A DNA stretch of 64,000 nucleotides, taken from Litorihabitans aurantiacus. GTDB lineage: Bacteria; Actinomycetota; Actinomycetes; Actinomycetales; Beutenbergiaceae. Position 1 is the first letter of the stretch, and every line of letters begins with the position of its first letter. Of this stretch, positions 20,062 to 29,286 are shown one piece after another. The notes beneath the pieces are model-generated. The model was not told the origin of the DNA, did not search any database, and was given only the letters and a program-made list of their open reading frames with translations. Position numbers and translations under genes: made by a program. The stretch spans positions 1,116,001 through 1,180,000 of the forward strand of contig NZ_BSUM01000001.1 of assembly GCF_030161595.1 (NCBI RefSeq), read 5' to 3'.

Positions 20062-20931
20062 GTGACGTGGTGGGAAGCAATCGTGCTCGGTGTCGTCCAG
20101 GGCCTGACGGAGTTCCTCCCGGTCTCCTCCAGCGCCCACCTGCGGGTGGTCGGGGCGCTGATGCTCGACGGCCAGGACGTCGGGGCGACGTTCACGGCCA
20201 TCACGCAGATCGGCACGGAGCTGGCCGTCCTCATCTACTTCCGGCACACGATCGTGCAGGTCGTGCGCCGGTGGTGGGCCACGCTGCCCGAGATCCGCGC
20301 CGGCGGCCGCTGGCACAACCCGCTCCGACTGGCCGATCCGGACGCGCGGATGGCGTGGCTGATCGTGGTGGGTTCGATCCCGATCGTCGTCCTGGGCGTG
20401 CTGTTCCAGGAGGCCATCGAGGGGGCGCTGCGCGATCTGCGCTTCACGGTGTTCACGCTCGCGTTCTTCGCGCTGCTGCTCTGGGCCGCCGACCGGTGGG
20501 GGCGACAGGTCAAGGACCTCAGGGTCCTCAACGGCCGCGACGGCATCGCCTACGGGTTCGCCCAGGCGATGGCGCTCATCCCGGGCGTCTCGCGCTCGGG
20601 CGGCACGATCACGGCCGGTCTCGCGATGGGCTACTCCCGCGAGGCCGCGGCGCGGTACTCCTTCCTGCTCGCGATCCCGGCGGTGCTCGGCTCGGGCGGC
20701 TACCAGCTCGCGAAGGCGATCGGCGGCCACAGCGACGGCGGGATCGCCGTCGGGGCCGGGGCGACGTTCCTCGCGACGGCGGCGGCCTTCGTCGTCGGGT
20801 TCGCGGTCATCATCGGGTTCCTGAAGATCGTCTCCAGCCGCGGCTACCTGCCGTTCGTGGTCTACCGTCTCGGCCTGGCCGGGGTGCTCGCGATCCTGCT
20901 GGCGACCGGGGTCCTCAGTCCCACGGTCTGA
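20062..20931 (+). CDS. uppP: Undecaprenyl-diphosphatase UppP (BacA)
   Basis: 289 aa integral membrane protein. Both catalytic motifs are present: GLTEFLPVSSSAHL near the N-terminus (Glu and Ser-rich loop) and PGVSRSGGTITAGL in the middle. Seven to eight hydrophobic helices. It removes a phosphate from undecaprenyl diphosphate so that the lipid carrier of peptidoglycan synthesis can be reused; loss or overexpression affects bacitracin sensitivity. It converges on corA with a 4-bp gap. Confidence 0.93.
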   Translation: MTWWEAIVLGVVQGLTEFLPVSSSAHLRVVGALMLDGQDVGATFTAITQIGTELAVLIYFRHTIVQVVRRWWATLPEIRAGGRWHNPLRLADPDARMAWLIVVGSIPIVVLGVLFQEAIEGALRDLRFTVFTLAFFALLLWAADRWGRQVKDLRVLNGRDGIAYGFAQAMALIPGVSRSGGTITAGLAMGYSREAAARYSFLLAIPAVLGSGGYQLAKAIGGHSDGGIAVGAGATFLATAAAFVVGFAVIIGFLKIVSSRGYLPFVVYRLGLAGVLAILLATGVLSPTV

Positions 20932-20935
20932 CGGG

Positions 20936-21952
20936 TCACAGCCAGCCGGAGCGACGGAAGAGCCGCTGCAGCAGCAGCACGAGACCGGCCATGAACGCCA
21001 GCACCGCGGGGTAGCCCCAGTGCCAGTCGAGCTCCGGCATGTAGCGGAAGTTCATGCCGTAGATGCCGGCGACGGCGGTCGGGACCGCCGCGAGCGCGGC
21101 GTAGGCGGAGATCTTGCGCATGTCGGAGTTCTGCCGCACCTGCGTCAGCGTCAGCTGCGCCGTGAGCATGTCGCCCAGCAGGCGGTCGTCGCCCTCGAGC
21201 GCCTCCAGCACGCGCCGGAAACCCTGCTCGAGCCGCTCGAGGTGGTCCACGACGCCGGGGCCCAGGTCGGGTGCGGCGTCGGTGACCAGGGCGAGCCGCG
21301 TCACGACCGGCAGCAGGTGGCGCCGGGAGTCCGCGATCACCCGCTTGAGGCGGTAGAGGCGTTCGACGTCGACGTCGCCCCCGCCGGCCGAGAACACGAC
21401 CCCCTCCCACCGGGCGGTCCGCTCCGAGACGGCGTCGCTCAGCTCGCCCGCCTGCTCGAGCGCGAGGACCAGCAGGGTCCGGGCCACCACCGCACCGCCG
21501 CGTCGGCGCCCCGATGGGAGGGACCGCAGCCGCTCGTCGAGCGCGTCGAGGGCGGCGGCGTCGCTGGTGGCGGTCACGCTCGTCGGGCCGACCACCACGA
21601 GCGTCACCGTGGTGGCGCGCACCACGTCCTCCTCCTCGCCGAGCTGCAGGAGCGGCACCCGCAGCGCGACGGCGTCGTCCGGGAGCGAGGCCGCGGGGCG
21701 GTGCGCCAGCGCCGCCTCGGTCACGCGACGCAGGGACGCCGCCGGTGCCTCGGCGTCGTGGTCGGGCGACACGCCGGCGTCGTCGCCCGTGTCCTCGCCG
21801 AGGGCGCGCCCGACGGCGTCCGGCCACGCCCCGCGCTCGCTCGGGAGGGCCACGGGCACCCAGCGCTGCGTCGCGGCCGCCCAGGCACCCGGATCGTCCT
21901 GCTCGCGCGCGAGCATCTCGCCCTGCGCCGTCACCCGCCGCTGCGTCGTCAC
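20936..21952 (-). CDS. corA: CorA family magnesium/cobalt transporter
   Basis: 338 aa. A long cytoplasmic N-terminal domain ends in a helical funnel (MLTAQLTLTQVRQNSDMRKI), followed by the first membrane helix containing the signature GMN in AGIYGMNFRYMPELDWHWGY and a second helix (VLAFMAGLVLLLQRLF), with a short basic tail. CorA forms pentameric divalent-cation channels. The start is GTG at 21952, with a weak GACGAT box 6 nt upstream. It shares a 29-bp divergent promoter region with mshC. Confidence 0.88.
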   Translation of the reverse strand: MTTQRRVTAQGEMLAREQDDPGAWAAATQRWVPVALPSERGAWPDAVGRALGEDTGDDAGVSPDHDAEAPAASLRRVTEAALAHRPAASLPDDAVALRVPLLQLGEEEDVVRATTVTLVVVGPTSVTATSDAAALDALDERLRSLPSGRRRGGAVVARTLLVLALEQAGELSDAVSERTARWEGVVFSAGGGDVDVERLYRLKRVIADSRRHLLPVVTRLALVTDAAPDLGPGVVDHLERLEQGFRRVLEALEGDDRLLGDMLTAQLTLTQVRQNSDMRKISAYAALAAVPTAVAGIYGMNFRYMPELDWHWGYPAVLAFMAGLVLLLQRLFRRSGWL

Positions 21953-21958
21953 GCCCCC

Positions 21959-21964
21959 ATCGTC
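21959..21964 (-). promoter_or_regulatory. Weak leaderless -10-like box for corA
   Basis: GACGAT on the minus strand, 6 nt before the GTG at 21952. The first base is not T, so the call rests mainly on the spacing. Confidence 0.35.
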
Positions 21965-21969
21965 GTCGG

Positions 21970-21975
21970 TAAACT
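21970..21975 (+). promoter_or_regulatory. Leaderless -10 box for mshC
   Basis: TAAACT ending 6 nt before GTG 21982. Confidence 0.6.
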
Positions 21976-21981
21976 CCTGGG

Positions 21982-23271
21982 GTGCATTCCTGGCGTTCTC
22001 CCGAGATTCCCGTGCTGCCCGCAGACCCGTCGGTGCGAGGCTCGGCGGACCGTCCCGAGGGCACCACGGTCGTGGCGTTCGACTCGGCGACCCGGCAGCG
22101 CCGGGCCGTCGGCGGCCCCCGTCGCGCGAGCCTCTACGTGTGCGGCATCACGCCCTACGACGCCACCCACCTCGGCCACGCGGCGACCTACGTCACCTAC
22201 GACCTGCTCGTGCGCGCCTGGCGCGACGCGGGCCTGGCGGTCACCTACGCCCAGAACGTCACCGACGTCGACGACCCGCTGCTCGAGCGCGCGCGGGCGA
22301 CGGGCGTGGACTGGCGCGAGCTCGCGGCCGGGCAGACCGACCTGTTCCGCGCGGACATGGAGGCGCTGCGGGTGATCGCACCCGACCACTACCTCGGCGC
22401 GGTCGAGACGGTGCCCGACGTGGTGCGCGCCGTCGAGCGCCTGCTCGCGGACGGCGCCGCCTACCGGGTGGGACCGGGGGAGGACGGGCAGGGCGACGGC
22501 GACGTGTACGCCGACCTCGCGGCCGACCCCCGGTTCGGGCTCGAGCCGATGGGCGACGCCCGGGACGACGCGGGCCGCGTCGCGGAGTTCGCCGCCATGG
22601 GGGGCGACCCCGACCGAGCGGGCAAGCGGTCCCCGCTCGACCCGCTGCTGTGGCGCGTCGCGCGCCCCGACGACCCCTCCTGGCCCGGCGGCGACCTCGG
22701 GGCCGGTCGGCCGGGGTGGCACGTGGAGTGCGCCACGATCGCCGCGATGACGCTCGGGGCACCCGTGGACGTGCAGGGCGGCGGACGCGACCTGCGGTTC
22801 CCGCACCACGAGATGTCCACCAGCCACCTGCGGATGATCTCCGGCGACGCGCGGCCCGTGACGGCGCAGGTGCACGCGGGCCTGCTCGCCTTCGACGGCG
22901 AGAAGATGAGCAAGTCCCGCGGGAACCTCGTCCTGGTCTCCCGCCTGCGCGAGCGCGGGATCGAGCCGATGGCCATCCGGCTCGTGCTGCTCGCGCACCG
23001 CTACTCCGACTCGTGGGAGTTCCACGAGGTCGAGCTCGACGACGCCGCGGCCCGGCTCGCGGCGTGGTGCGCGGCGGTCGCGGGGGCCGAGCGCGCCGAG
23101 GCGTCGGAGGCGACCCACGCCGTCGTCACCAGGATCCGCGCCGCGCTCGCGGACGATCTCGACGCACCCACGGCACTGGCTGAGCTGGACGCCTGGGCGG
23201 CGTCGGCCCCGGGCGAGGGCGGCGCGCTGGTGCGCGACGCCGTCGACGCCCTGCTCGGCGTCGCCCTCTGA
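21982..23271 (+). CDS. mshC: MshC, cysteine:GlcN-inositol ligase of mycothiol synthesis
   Basis: 429 aa, a cysteinyl-tRNA synthetase-like enzyme. It ligates cysteine to glucosaminyl-inositol using ATP, the fourth step of mycothiol synthesis. Visible features: MHSWRSPEIPVLP opening typical of MshC, zinc Cys in LYVCGITPYDATHLGHAATY with the HIGH-like signature, NVTDVDDPLLERA, second zinc Cys in HVECATIAAM, PHHEMSTSHL and the KMSKSRGN loop. The C-terminal anticodon-binding extension of CysS is absent, which separates MshC from CysS. Mycothiol is the main thiol of actinobacteria, consistent with the lineage. Confidence 0.95.
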   Translation: MHSWRSPEIPVLPADPSVRGSADRPEGTTVVAFDSATRQRRAVGGPRRASLYVCGITPYDATHLGHAATYVTYDLLVRAWRDAGLAVTYAQNVTDVDDPLLERARATGVDWRELAAGQTDLFRADMEALRVIAPDHYLGAVETVPDVVRAVERLLADGAAYRVGPGEDGQGDGDVYADLAADPRFGLEPMGDARDDAGRVAEFAAMGGDPDRAGKRSPLDPLLWRVARPDDPSWPGGDLGAGRPGWHVECATIAAMTLGAPVDVQGGGRDLRFPHHEMSTSHLRMISGDARPVTAQVHAGLLAFDGEKMSKSRGNLVLVSRLRERGIEPMAIRLVLLAHRYSDSWEFHEVELDDAAARLAAWCAAVAGAERAEASEATHAVVTRIRAALADDLDAPTALAELDAWAASAPGEGGALVRDAVDALLGVAL

Positions 23272-23295
23272 CGAGGCCCGCCTGACGGCGGGGCG

Positions 23296-24243
23296 TCAGC
23301 GCGCGGGGCCGCCGTCGCGGCCGTGGCCGGGGTCGCGCCGCCGCAGGTACTGCTCGAACTCGCGCGCGATCGCCTCGCCGCTGGCCTCGGGCAGGTCGGC
23401 CGTGTCCTTGGCCTCCTCGAGCTGGCGCACGTACTCCGAGATCTCCGGATCCTCCTCGGCCAGCTCGTCCACGCCGCGCTGCCAGGCGCGCGCGTCCTCG
23501 AGCAGCTCACCCATCGGCAGCGGCTCGCCCACGACCTCCTCCAGCGCAGCGAGCAGCGCCAGGGTCGCCTTGGGGGAGGGCGGTTGCGCGACGTAGTGCG
23601 GCACGGCGGCCCACACCGACAGCGTCCGCATCCCCTCCTCGCGCGCGGCGTGGCCGAGCACCGAGATGATCCCGGCCGGCCCGGAGTACTCCGAGGCGTC
23701 GATGCCGAGCATCGCCTGCAGGACCGGGTCGTCACTGGTGCTCTGGACGGGGATGGGTCGCGTGTGCGGGACGTCGGCCAGCAGCGCGCCGACGCCGACG
23801 AAGGTGGCGGGACCGCGTTCGCCCACGACGGCGAGGATCTCGCGGCAGTACTGCCGCCAGCGCATGGACGGCTCGATGCCCTGCACGAGCAGGACGGTGC
23901 GGCCCGTCACGGGCGACGTCGTGACGGAGACCGTCGTGGCGGGCCAGGTGAGCTCGCGCGTGCGCGGGCCGTCCTCGGGCGAGTCGGGGCGGTCGGAGCG
24001 GTCCGAGCCGTCCGTGCCGGGGCCCGCGTCGCCGTCGCCGTCCTCATCACCTCCCCGGCCCACCGGCGGCCCGACGACGGGCCGGTTGACCTGGAAGTCG
24101 TAGAAGTCCTCGGGGTCCAGCGCGGCGATCTCGGTGGCGCCCCAGGCGGTCGCGATCTGGGCGATCGCCTCGCTCGCGGCGCTGCCGGCGTCGTTCCAGC
24201 CCTCGAAGGCGGCGAGCACGAGCGTGGGTTGCGAGTCCGTCAC
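23296..24243 (-). CDS. PAC2 family protein (proteasome assembly chaperone-like)
   Basis: 315 aa. The PAC2 fold is recognised by its opening VLAAFEGWNDAGSAASEAI, central VLLVQGIEPSMRWRQYC and TFVGVGALLADVPHTRP, and SGPAGIISVLGHAAREEGM. An Asp/Gly-rich insert lies near residue 75. The C-terminal helix is acidic. Actinobacterial PAC2 proteins resemble eukaryotic proteasome assembly chaperones, but I know of no proof that they act on the proteasome; the proteasome genes lie only 3 kb away. It converges on mshC. Confidence 0.85.
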   Translation of the reverse strand: MTDSQPTLVLAAFEGWNDAGSAASEAIAQIATAWGATEIAALDPEDFYDFQVNRPVVGPPVGRGGDEDGDGDAGPGTDGSDRSDRPDSPEDGPRTRELTWPATTVSVTTSPVTGRTVLLVQGIEPSMRWRQYCREILAVVGERGPATFVGVGALLADVPHTRPIPVQSTSDDPVLQAMLGIDASEYSGPAGIISVLGHAAREEGMRTLSVWAAVPHYVAQPPSPKATLALLAALEEVVGEPLPMGELLEDARAWQRGVDELAEEDPEISEYVRQLEEAKDTADLPEASGEAIAREFEQYLRRRDPGHGRDGGPAR

Positions 24244-24249
24244 CCGCCC

Positions 24250-24255
24250 AGCCTA
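24250..24255 (-). promoter_or_regulatory. Leaderless -10 box for the PAC2 gene
   Basis: TAGGCT on the minus strand ending 6 nt before GTG 24243. Confidence 0.6.
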
Positions 24256-24364
24256 CGCAGGCGGTCCCGTCCGAGCGACGGACGCGCACGGGCCAGCGCA
24301 CGTGTGCGGGTGCGGCTGAGAGGATGGGCGGGCGCGCCGCGGTGGCGCGCGGACGAGGAGAACC

Positions 24365-25053
24365 GTGACGCACGAACCGCCGCAGGCGATCCTGTGGGAT
24401 CTGGACGGCACGCTGGTCGACACCGAACCCCTGTGGATCGAGGCCGAGCACGAGCTCGTCGCCGCGCACGGGGGACCTGGACCCACGAGGACGCCCTCAG
24501 TCTCGTGGGGAAGGCGCTGCCCGACAGCGCCGAGATCCTCGTGGGTCGCGGCGTCGATCTCACGCCCGCGCAGGTCGTCGAGCACCTGGTGGGCGTGGTC
24601 AACGCTCGGGTGGCCGAGGTGGGGCCGGACTGGCGACCGGGGGCCCGCGAGCTCGTGGCCGACGTCGCTGCCGCCGGCGTCCCGCAGGCGATCGTCACGA
24701 TGTCCTACCGCGTGCAGGCGGAGCTCATCGCGTCGCTCCTGCCGCCCGGAGCCATCCACGTGGTGGTGGCCGGGGACATGGTGACCCGCGGCAAGCCGGA
24801 TCCCGAGGCGTACCTGACGGCGGCGGACCTGCTCGGGGTCGACATCACCCGCTGCATCGCGGTCGAGGACTCCGCCACGGGATCCGCCGCGGCCGTCGCC
24901 TCGGGGGCGGCCACGGTCGTCGTGCCCCACATGCTCGAGCTGCCCGCCAGCGAGCGCTACGCGCGCACCGAGACCCTCCTGGGACTCGGCCTGGCCGACC
25001 TCGTGGCGCTGACCGGTCCGCTGGACGCGGCGCGGGAGCGGACGGGCGCGTGA
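24365..25053 (+). CDS. HAD-superfamily hydrolase (frame break)
   Basis: About 229 aa when one G is added to the run 24470-24474. The HAD motifs are ILWDLDGTLVDTEPLW (nucleophile Asp), IVTMSYRVQAEL (motif II Ser position), KPDPEAYLTAADLLG (motif III Lys) and CIAVEDSATGSAAA (motif IV). This beta-phosphoglucomutase/phosphatase subfamily acts on small phosphorylated metabolites; substrate unknown. GAGGAG precedes the GTG start by 4 nt. The stop overlaps the next gene (GTGA). Confidence 0.85.
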
Positions 25054-26177
25054 GGCGGTGGCGCCTGGGGACGGTGGGCGGCTCACCCGTCTACCTGGCG
25101 CCGAGCTGGCTGCTCGTGGCGGCCGTCCTGACCGTGATCTTCCTGCCCACGGTCCGCAGGGTGGCACCCGACCTGGGGTTCGCGGCCGCCGTCGGCGCCT
25201 CCGCGACCTTCCCCGTGCTGCTGTTCGCCTCCGTCCTGGCGCACGAGCTGGCGCACGGCGCCGCGGCGCGGGCGATCGGTGCCCGCGTGCGCGAGTACGT
25301 GCTGACGTTCTGGGGCGGCCACACGAGCTTCGACGCCGAGCTGCGCACCCCCGGGGCGAGCGCGTTCGTCTCGGCCGCCGGCCCGGCGGCCAACCTCCTG
25401 CTCGCCGGACTCGGGTGGCTCGCGCTGCAGGCGATCCCGCTCGGGCTCGTGGCCGTCGTGGTGGCGTCGCTCACGTGGGCGAACGTCGTCGTGGCGGCCT
25501 TCAACCTCCTGCCGGGCAACCCGCTGGACGGCGGGCGGATCCTCGAGGCGCTGCTCTGGCGCGTCACCGGCGACCGGGACCGCGCCACGATCGGGGCGGG
25601 CTGGGTGGGGCGCGCCATCGCCGTCGTGATCGCGCTGGTGGTCCTGCTCCCGCCGCTGCTGCGCGGGGAGCGGCCCGTCCTCACGACCGCGGTCTGGGGC
25701 CTGCTCGTCGCGGGGCTGGTGTGGAGCGGGGCGAGCCGCTCGATCGCCGTCGGGCGGGCGCGGCGCAGCGCCGCCGGCTTCGACCTGCGGCCGATGCTGC
25801 GCGCGGCGGTCGCGCTGGACGCGGCGACGCCGATCGAGGCGCTGCCCGACGTCCTGCGCGCGGCGGCGGTGCCCGACGGCGCGGCGCCGCCCGACGTCGT
25901 GCTGCTCGACCCCGCCGGAGCACCGGTCGCGCTGCTGGACCCCGAGGCGGTCCGTGGCGTCCCGCCGCACCTGCGCGCGGGCACCCCCGTCGGTGCGGCC
26001 GCACGCGGTCTGCCGCCCGAGGCGGTCCTGACCGCCGTGACGGGCGCCGACGCCCTGGCCGCGCTGGCCCGGGGGATCGAGGCGGGCGGCGTCGTCGTCG
26101 TGCTCGTGGCGCCGGGCGTCGTCGCGACGACCACGCGCGCGGCCGTGCTCGCCGCGCTGGCACCGGGTGGTCGTTAG
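25050..26177 (+). CDS. Site-2 protease family (M50) membrane metallopeptidase
   Basis: 375 aa. The zinc motif HELAHGAAARAIG (HExxH) lies in the second membrane segment, and the third zinc ligand is in NLLPGNPLDGGRILEALLW. The membrane core covers about residues 12-220. The C-terminal 130 residues, starting at RPMLRAAVALDAATPIEALP, resemble a degenerate CBS-pair regulatory domain. Such proteases cleave substrates within the membrane, often anti-sigma factors or clipped signal peptides; the target is unknown. It is translationally coupled to the HAD gene upstream and followed 10 bp later by trmI. Confidence 0.88.
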   Translation: MRRWRLGTVGGSPVYLAPSWLLVAAVLTVIFLPTVRRVAPDLGFAAAVGASATFPVLLFASVLAHELAHGAAARAIGARVREYVLTFWGGHTSFDAELRTPGASAFVSAAGPAANLLLAGLGWLALQAIPLGLVAVVVASLTWANVVVAAFNLLPGNPLDGGRILEALLWRVTGDRDRATIGAGWVGRAIAVVIALVVLLPPLLRGERPVLTTAVWGLLVAGLVWSGASRSIAVGRARRSAAGFDLRPMLRAAVALDAATPIEALPDVLRAAAVPDGAAPPDVVLLDPAGAPVALLDPEAVRGVPPHLRAGTPVGAAARGLPPEAVLTAVTGADALAALARGIEAGGVVVVLVAPGVVATTTRAAVLAALAPGGR

Positions 26178-26180
26178 GCT
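26175..26180 (+). promoter_or_regulatory. Leaderless -10 box for trmI
   Basis: TAGGCT, overlapping the M50 stop codon and ending 7 nt before GTG 26188. A GTG at 26182 is also in frame but would lie upstream of the expected transcript start. Confidence 0.55.
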
Positions 26181-26187
26181 GGTGAGA

Positions 26188-27305
26188 GTGACCGCTCAAC
26201 CCCCTCGTGCACCGTCCACCGACGAGCTCGCCGGCCGACCCGCCGACGCACCCACCGGTGCCGCCGCCCGGCGCGGACCGTTCCGCGAGGGCGACCGGGT
26301 GCAGATCACCGACCCGCGCGGCAAGCCATCCACCATCACGCTCCGCCTCGACGGCTCGTTCCAGACCCACCGGGGCTACTTCCGCCACACCGAGCTGATC
26401 GGGGCGAGCGAGGGCACGATCGTGGAGACGTCGGGGGTGTCGCCTACCTCGCGCTGCGGCCCCTGCTGTCCGATCACGTGCTCTCGATGCCGCGCGGCGC
26501 CGCCGTCATCTACCCCAAGGACGCGGCCCAGATCGTCTCGATGGCCGACGTCTACCCGGGCGCCCGGGTCGTGGAGGCCGGGGTGGGCTCGGGGGCGCTG
26601 ACGATGTCGCTGCTGCGCGCCGTCGGCGACCACGGGTCCCTGCTCTCGGTCGAGCGCCGCGACGACTTCGCGGCGATCGCGACCGGGAACGTGGAGGCCT
26701 TCTTCGGCGGGACGCACCCGGCGTGGGAGCTCGCGGTGGGCGACCTCGCGGACGTCCTGCCGACGGCGCGCGCCGCCGGCGCCGTCGACCGGGTGGTGCT
26801 CGACATGCTGGCGCCGTGGGAGAACATCGACGCCGTCGCGACAGCCCTCGCGCCCGGTGGGGTCGTGCTCGCCTACGTCGCCACGACGACGCAGCTGTCG
26901 CGGTTCGCCGAGGACCTCAAGGCCGACGGCCGGTTCACCGAGCCGCTGGCGTCCGAGACGATGCTGCGCGAGTGGCACCTCGAGGGCCTCGCGGTGCGCC
27001 CGTCGCACCGGATGGTGGCCCACACCGGATTCCTCGTCACGAGCCGCCGGATGGCCGACGGCGTGGCCGCGCCGCTGCGCCGTCGTCGCCCCGCGAAGTC
27101 GACGCAGACGGAGGACGCCGCGGAGCTCGAGGCCCTCGCGCGCGACGCCGCCCGCGTGCAGATCGGCGAGGACTGGACCCCCGAGGACCTCGGGGAGCGC
27201 GGCGTCACGCCGAAGAAGGCGCGCCGCGCCGGACGGCACGCCGGCGCGATCCGCGACGCGGCCGTGCACGAGGGTGAGGGTGACGGCGTGGAGGAGCAGG
27301 CATGA
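26188..27305 (+). CDS. trmI: tRNA (adenine(58)-N1)-methyltransferase TrmI (frame break)
   Basis: About 372 aa when one G is added to the run 26433-26437. An N-terminal beta domain ([20 protein letters not shown]) precedes the Rossmann methyltransferase: [20 protein letters not shown], motif [19 protein letters not shown], acidic loop VERRDDF and [13 protein letters not shown]. It makes m1A58 in the T loop. The C-terminal 80 residues are a charged extension with a helical repeat ([17 protein letters not shown]). In actinobacteria trmI typically precedes arc, as here, with an ATGA overlap. Confidence 0.92.
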
Positions 27306-28932
27306 GCACCCCCGACGACGCCCGCCGCGAGGCGGCCTCCCTGGCCCAGAAGAACGAGCGCCTCACGGCCGTGCTGGTGCGGGCGCGCCAGGAGCTGGCC
27401 GAGCTGCGCGACCAGGTCGAGCAGCTCACCCGACCGCCCGCGACCTACGCCGCCTTCCTCGCCGCGCACGAGGACGGCACGGCCGACATCGTCTCCGCCG
27501 GCCGGAAGATGCGGGTGCCGGTCTCGCCCGCCGTCGACCTCGGCGCGCTCGGCCCCGGGCAGGAGGTCCAGCTCAGCGAGACCATGGCGCTCGTGTCCGC
27601 CGGGGAGTTCGAGCGCGTCGGTGAGGTCGTCACCGTCAAGGAGCTGCTCGGTGCGGACCGCGCGCTGGTCGTGGGACGCGGCGACGAGGAGCGGGTGGTG
27701 CGCCTGTCGGGGCAGCTGCTCGAGGCCGGTGTCCGCGTCGGCGACGCGCTGACGATCGACTCGCGCAGCGGTTTCGTGCACGAACGCGTGCCGCGCTCGG
27801 AGGTCGAGGAGCTCGTTCTCGAGGAGCTGCCCGACGTCGAGTTCGAGGACATCGGTGGCCTCGCCGACCAGATCGAGGCGATCCGCGACGCCGTCGAGCT
27901 CCCGTTCGGCCACCCCGAGCTGTTCCGCGAGCACGGGCTCACGCCGCCCAAGGGTCTCCTGCTGTACGGCCCCCGGGGTGCGGCAAGACACTCATCGCGA
28001 AGGCCGTGGCGGCGTCGCTCGCACGGACGGTGGGCGACGCCGCGGGGCAGGACGCCGTGCGCAGCTCGTTCCTCAACGTCAAGGGGCCGGAGCTGCTGAA
28101 CAAGTTCGTCGGCGAGACCGAGCGTCACATCCGGCTGATCTTCGCCCGGGCGCGCGAGCGGGCCGAGCAGGGCGTGCCCGTGGTCGTGTTCTTCGACGAG
28201 ATGGAGTCGCTGTTCCGCACGCGAGGCACGGGCATCTCCTCCGACACCGAGACCACGATCGTCCCGCAGCTGCTGGCGGAGATCGACGGCGTCGAGCGCC
28301 TCGACAACGTCATCGTCATCGGCGCCTCGAACCGCGAGGACATGATCGACCCCGCGATCCTGCGGCCCGGCCGCCTGGACGTGAAGATCAAGGTCGAGCG
28401 GCCCGACGCCGAGGCCGCGCGCGACATCTTCCCCAAGTATCTTCGGGCCGGCCTACCCCTGCACCCCGACGACCTCGCCGAGCACGACGGCGACGCCGCG
28501 CGGACGGTCGCCGCCATGATCGACGCGGCGGTCGAGTCGATGTACGCCGTCGGCCGCGAGAACGAGTTCCTCGAGGTCACCTACGCCAGCGGCGACCGCG
28601 AGGTGCTCCACTTCAAGGACTTCGCCTCCGGGGCCATGATCCGCAACGTCGTCGACCGCGCCAAGAAGGCCGCGATCAAGTCGTTCCTGGCCGGCGAGCC
28701 GCGTGGGATCTCCCTGACCCACCTGCTGGCGGCGGTCCGGGCGGAGTTCCACGAGAACGAGGACCTGCCGAACACCTCCAACCCCGACGACTGGGCGCGC
28801 GTGTCCGGCCGCAAGGGCGAGCGGATCGTCTTCATCCGCACGATCGTGGCGCCGAAGGGGGCCGCGGCGGCGGCCTCGGGTCCGGTCGCCCGGTCGGTCG
28901 AGACCACGGCGGACCCGGGGCAGTACCTGTAG
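27302..28932 (+). CDS. arc: Proteasome-associated AAA+ ATPase Arc/Mpa (frame break)
   Basis: About 543 aa when one C is added to the run 27970-27974, which restores Walker A as [14 protein letters not shown]. Order: N-terminal coiled coil ([20 protein letters not shown]) that binds Pup, two OB folds, then the AAA+ domain with Walker [13 protein letters not shown] and second-region arginines in [16 protein letters not shown]. The C-terminus GQYL is the motif that docks into the proteasome alpha ring and opens it. It forms a hexamer that unfolds pupylated proteins into the 20S core. Coupled to trmI by ATGA. Followed by a 589-bp gap rich in 21-bp repeats. Confidence 0.95.
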
Positions 28933-28936
28933 GTCC

Positions 28937-28978
28937 CGTCCCGTCGCGAGGTCCGGCCGTCCCGTCCCGAGGTCTGGC
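28937..28978 (+). repeat. Two adjacent 21-bp units just after arc
   Basis: Units at 28937-28957 and 28958-28978 agree at 19 of 21 positions (shared parts CGTCCCGTC and CGAGGTC). They start 4 bp after the arc stop codon. Confidence 0.75.
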
Positions 28979-29049
28979 GGCGGGACCGCGGCGGGCCTGC
29001 CGGCGTCGTCGCAGGTCAGCGGCTCGTTCTGATCCCGGACGACGCGGCG

Positions 29050-29083
29050 CACCTCACGACGGCACCGGGGCACCTCACGACGG
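29050..29083 (+). repeat. Two copies of CACCTCACGACGG, 21 bp apart
   Basis: Exact 13-bp copies start at 29050 and 29071. Different sequence from the flanking arrays but the same 21-bp step. Confidence 0.75.
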
Positions 29084-29115
29084 GACACCGTCCGCCCGGT
29101 GGTCCGCCGACAGTG

Positions 29116-29220
29116 TCGGGCGGTCGGACCTTTCCGTCGGGCGGTCTGACTGCGTCGTCGGGCGGTTTGACGGTGCCGTCGGGCGGTCGGCTGAACTCCT
29201 CGGGCGGTTTCAGCGACGTT
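29116..29220 (+). repeat. Direct array: TCGGGCGGT five times at exact 21-bp spacing
   Basis: The exact nonamer TCGGGCGGT starts at 29116, 29137, 29158, 29179 and 29200. Each is followed by 12 variable bases, whose first positions often read YYGAC or CGG. Constant and variable parts alternate without drift. Confidence 0.9.
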
Positions 29221-29286
29221 CGCCGGCGCCGCCGTGGGCATCGCCGCAGGTCACAGCCCCTCGCCGCTCCGACGGGGTGCCGTCGA

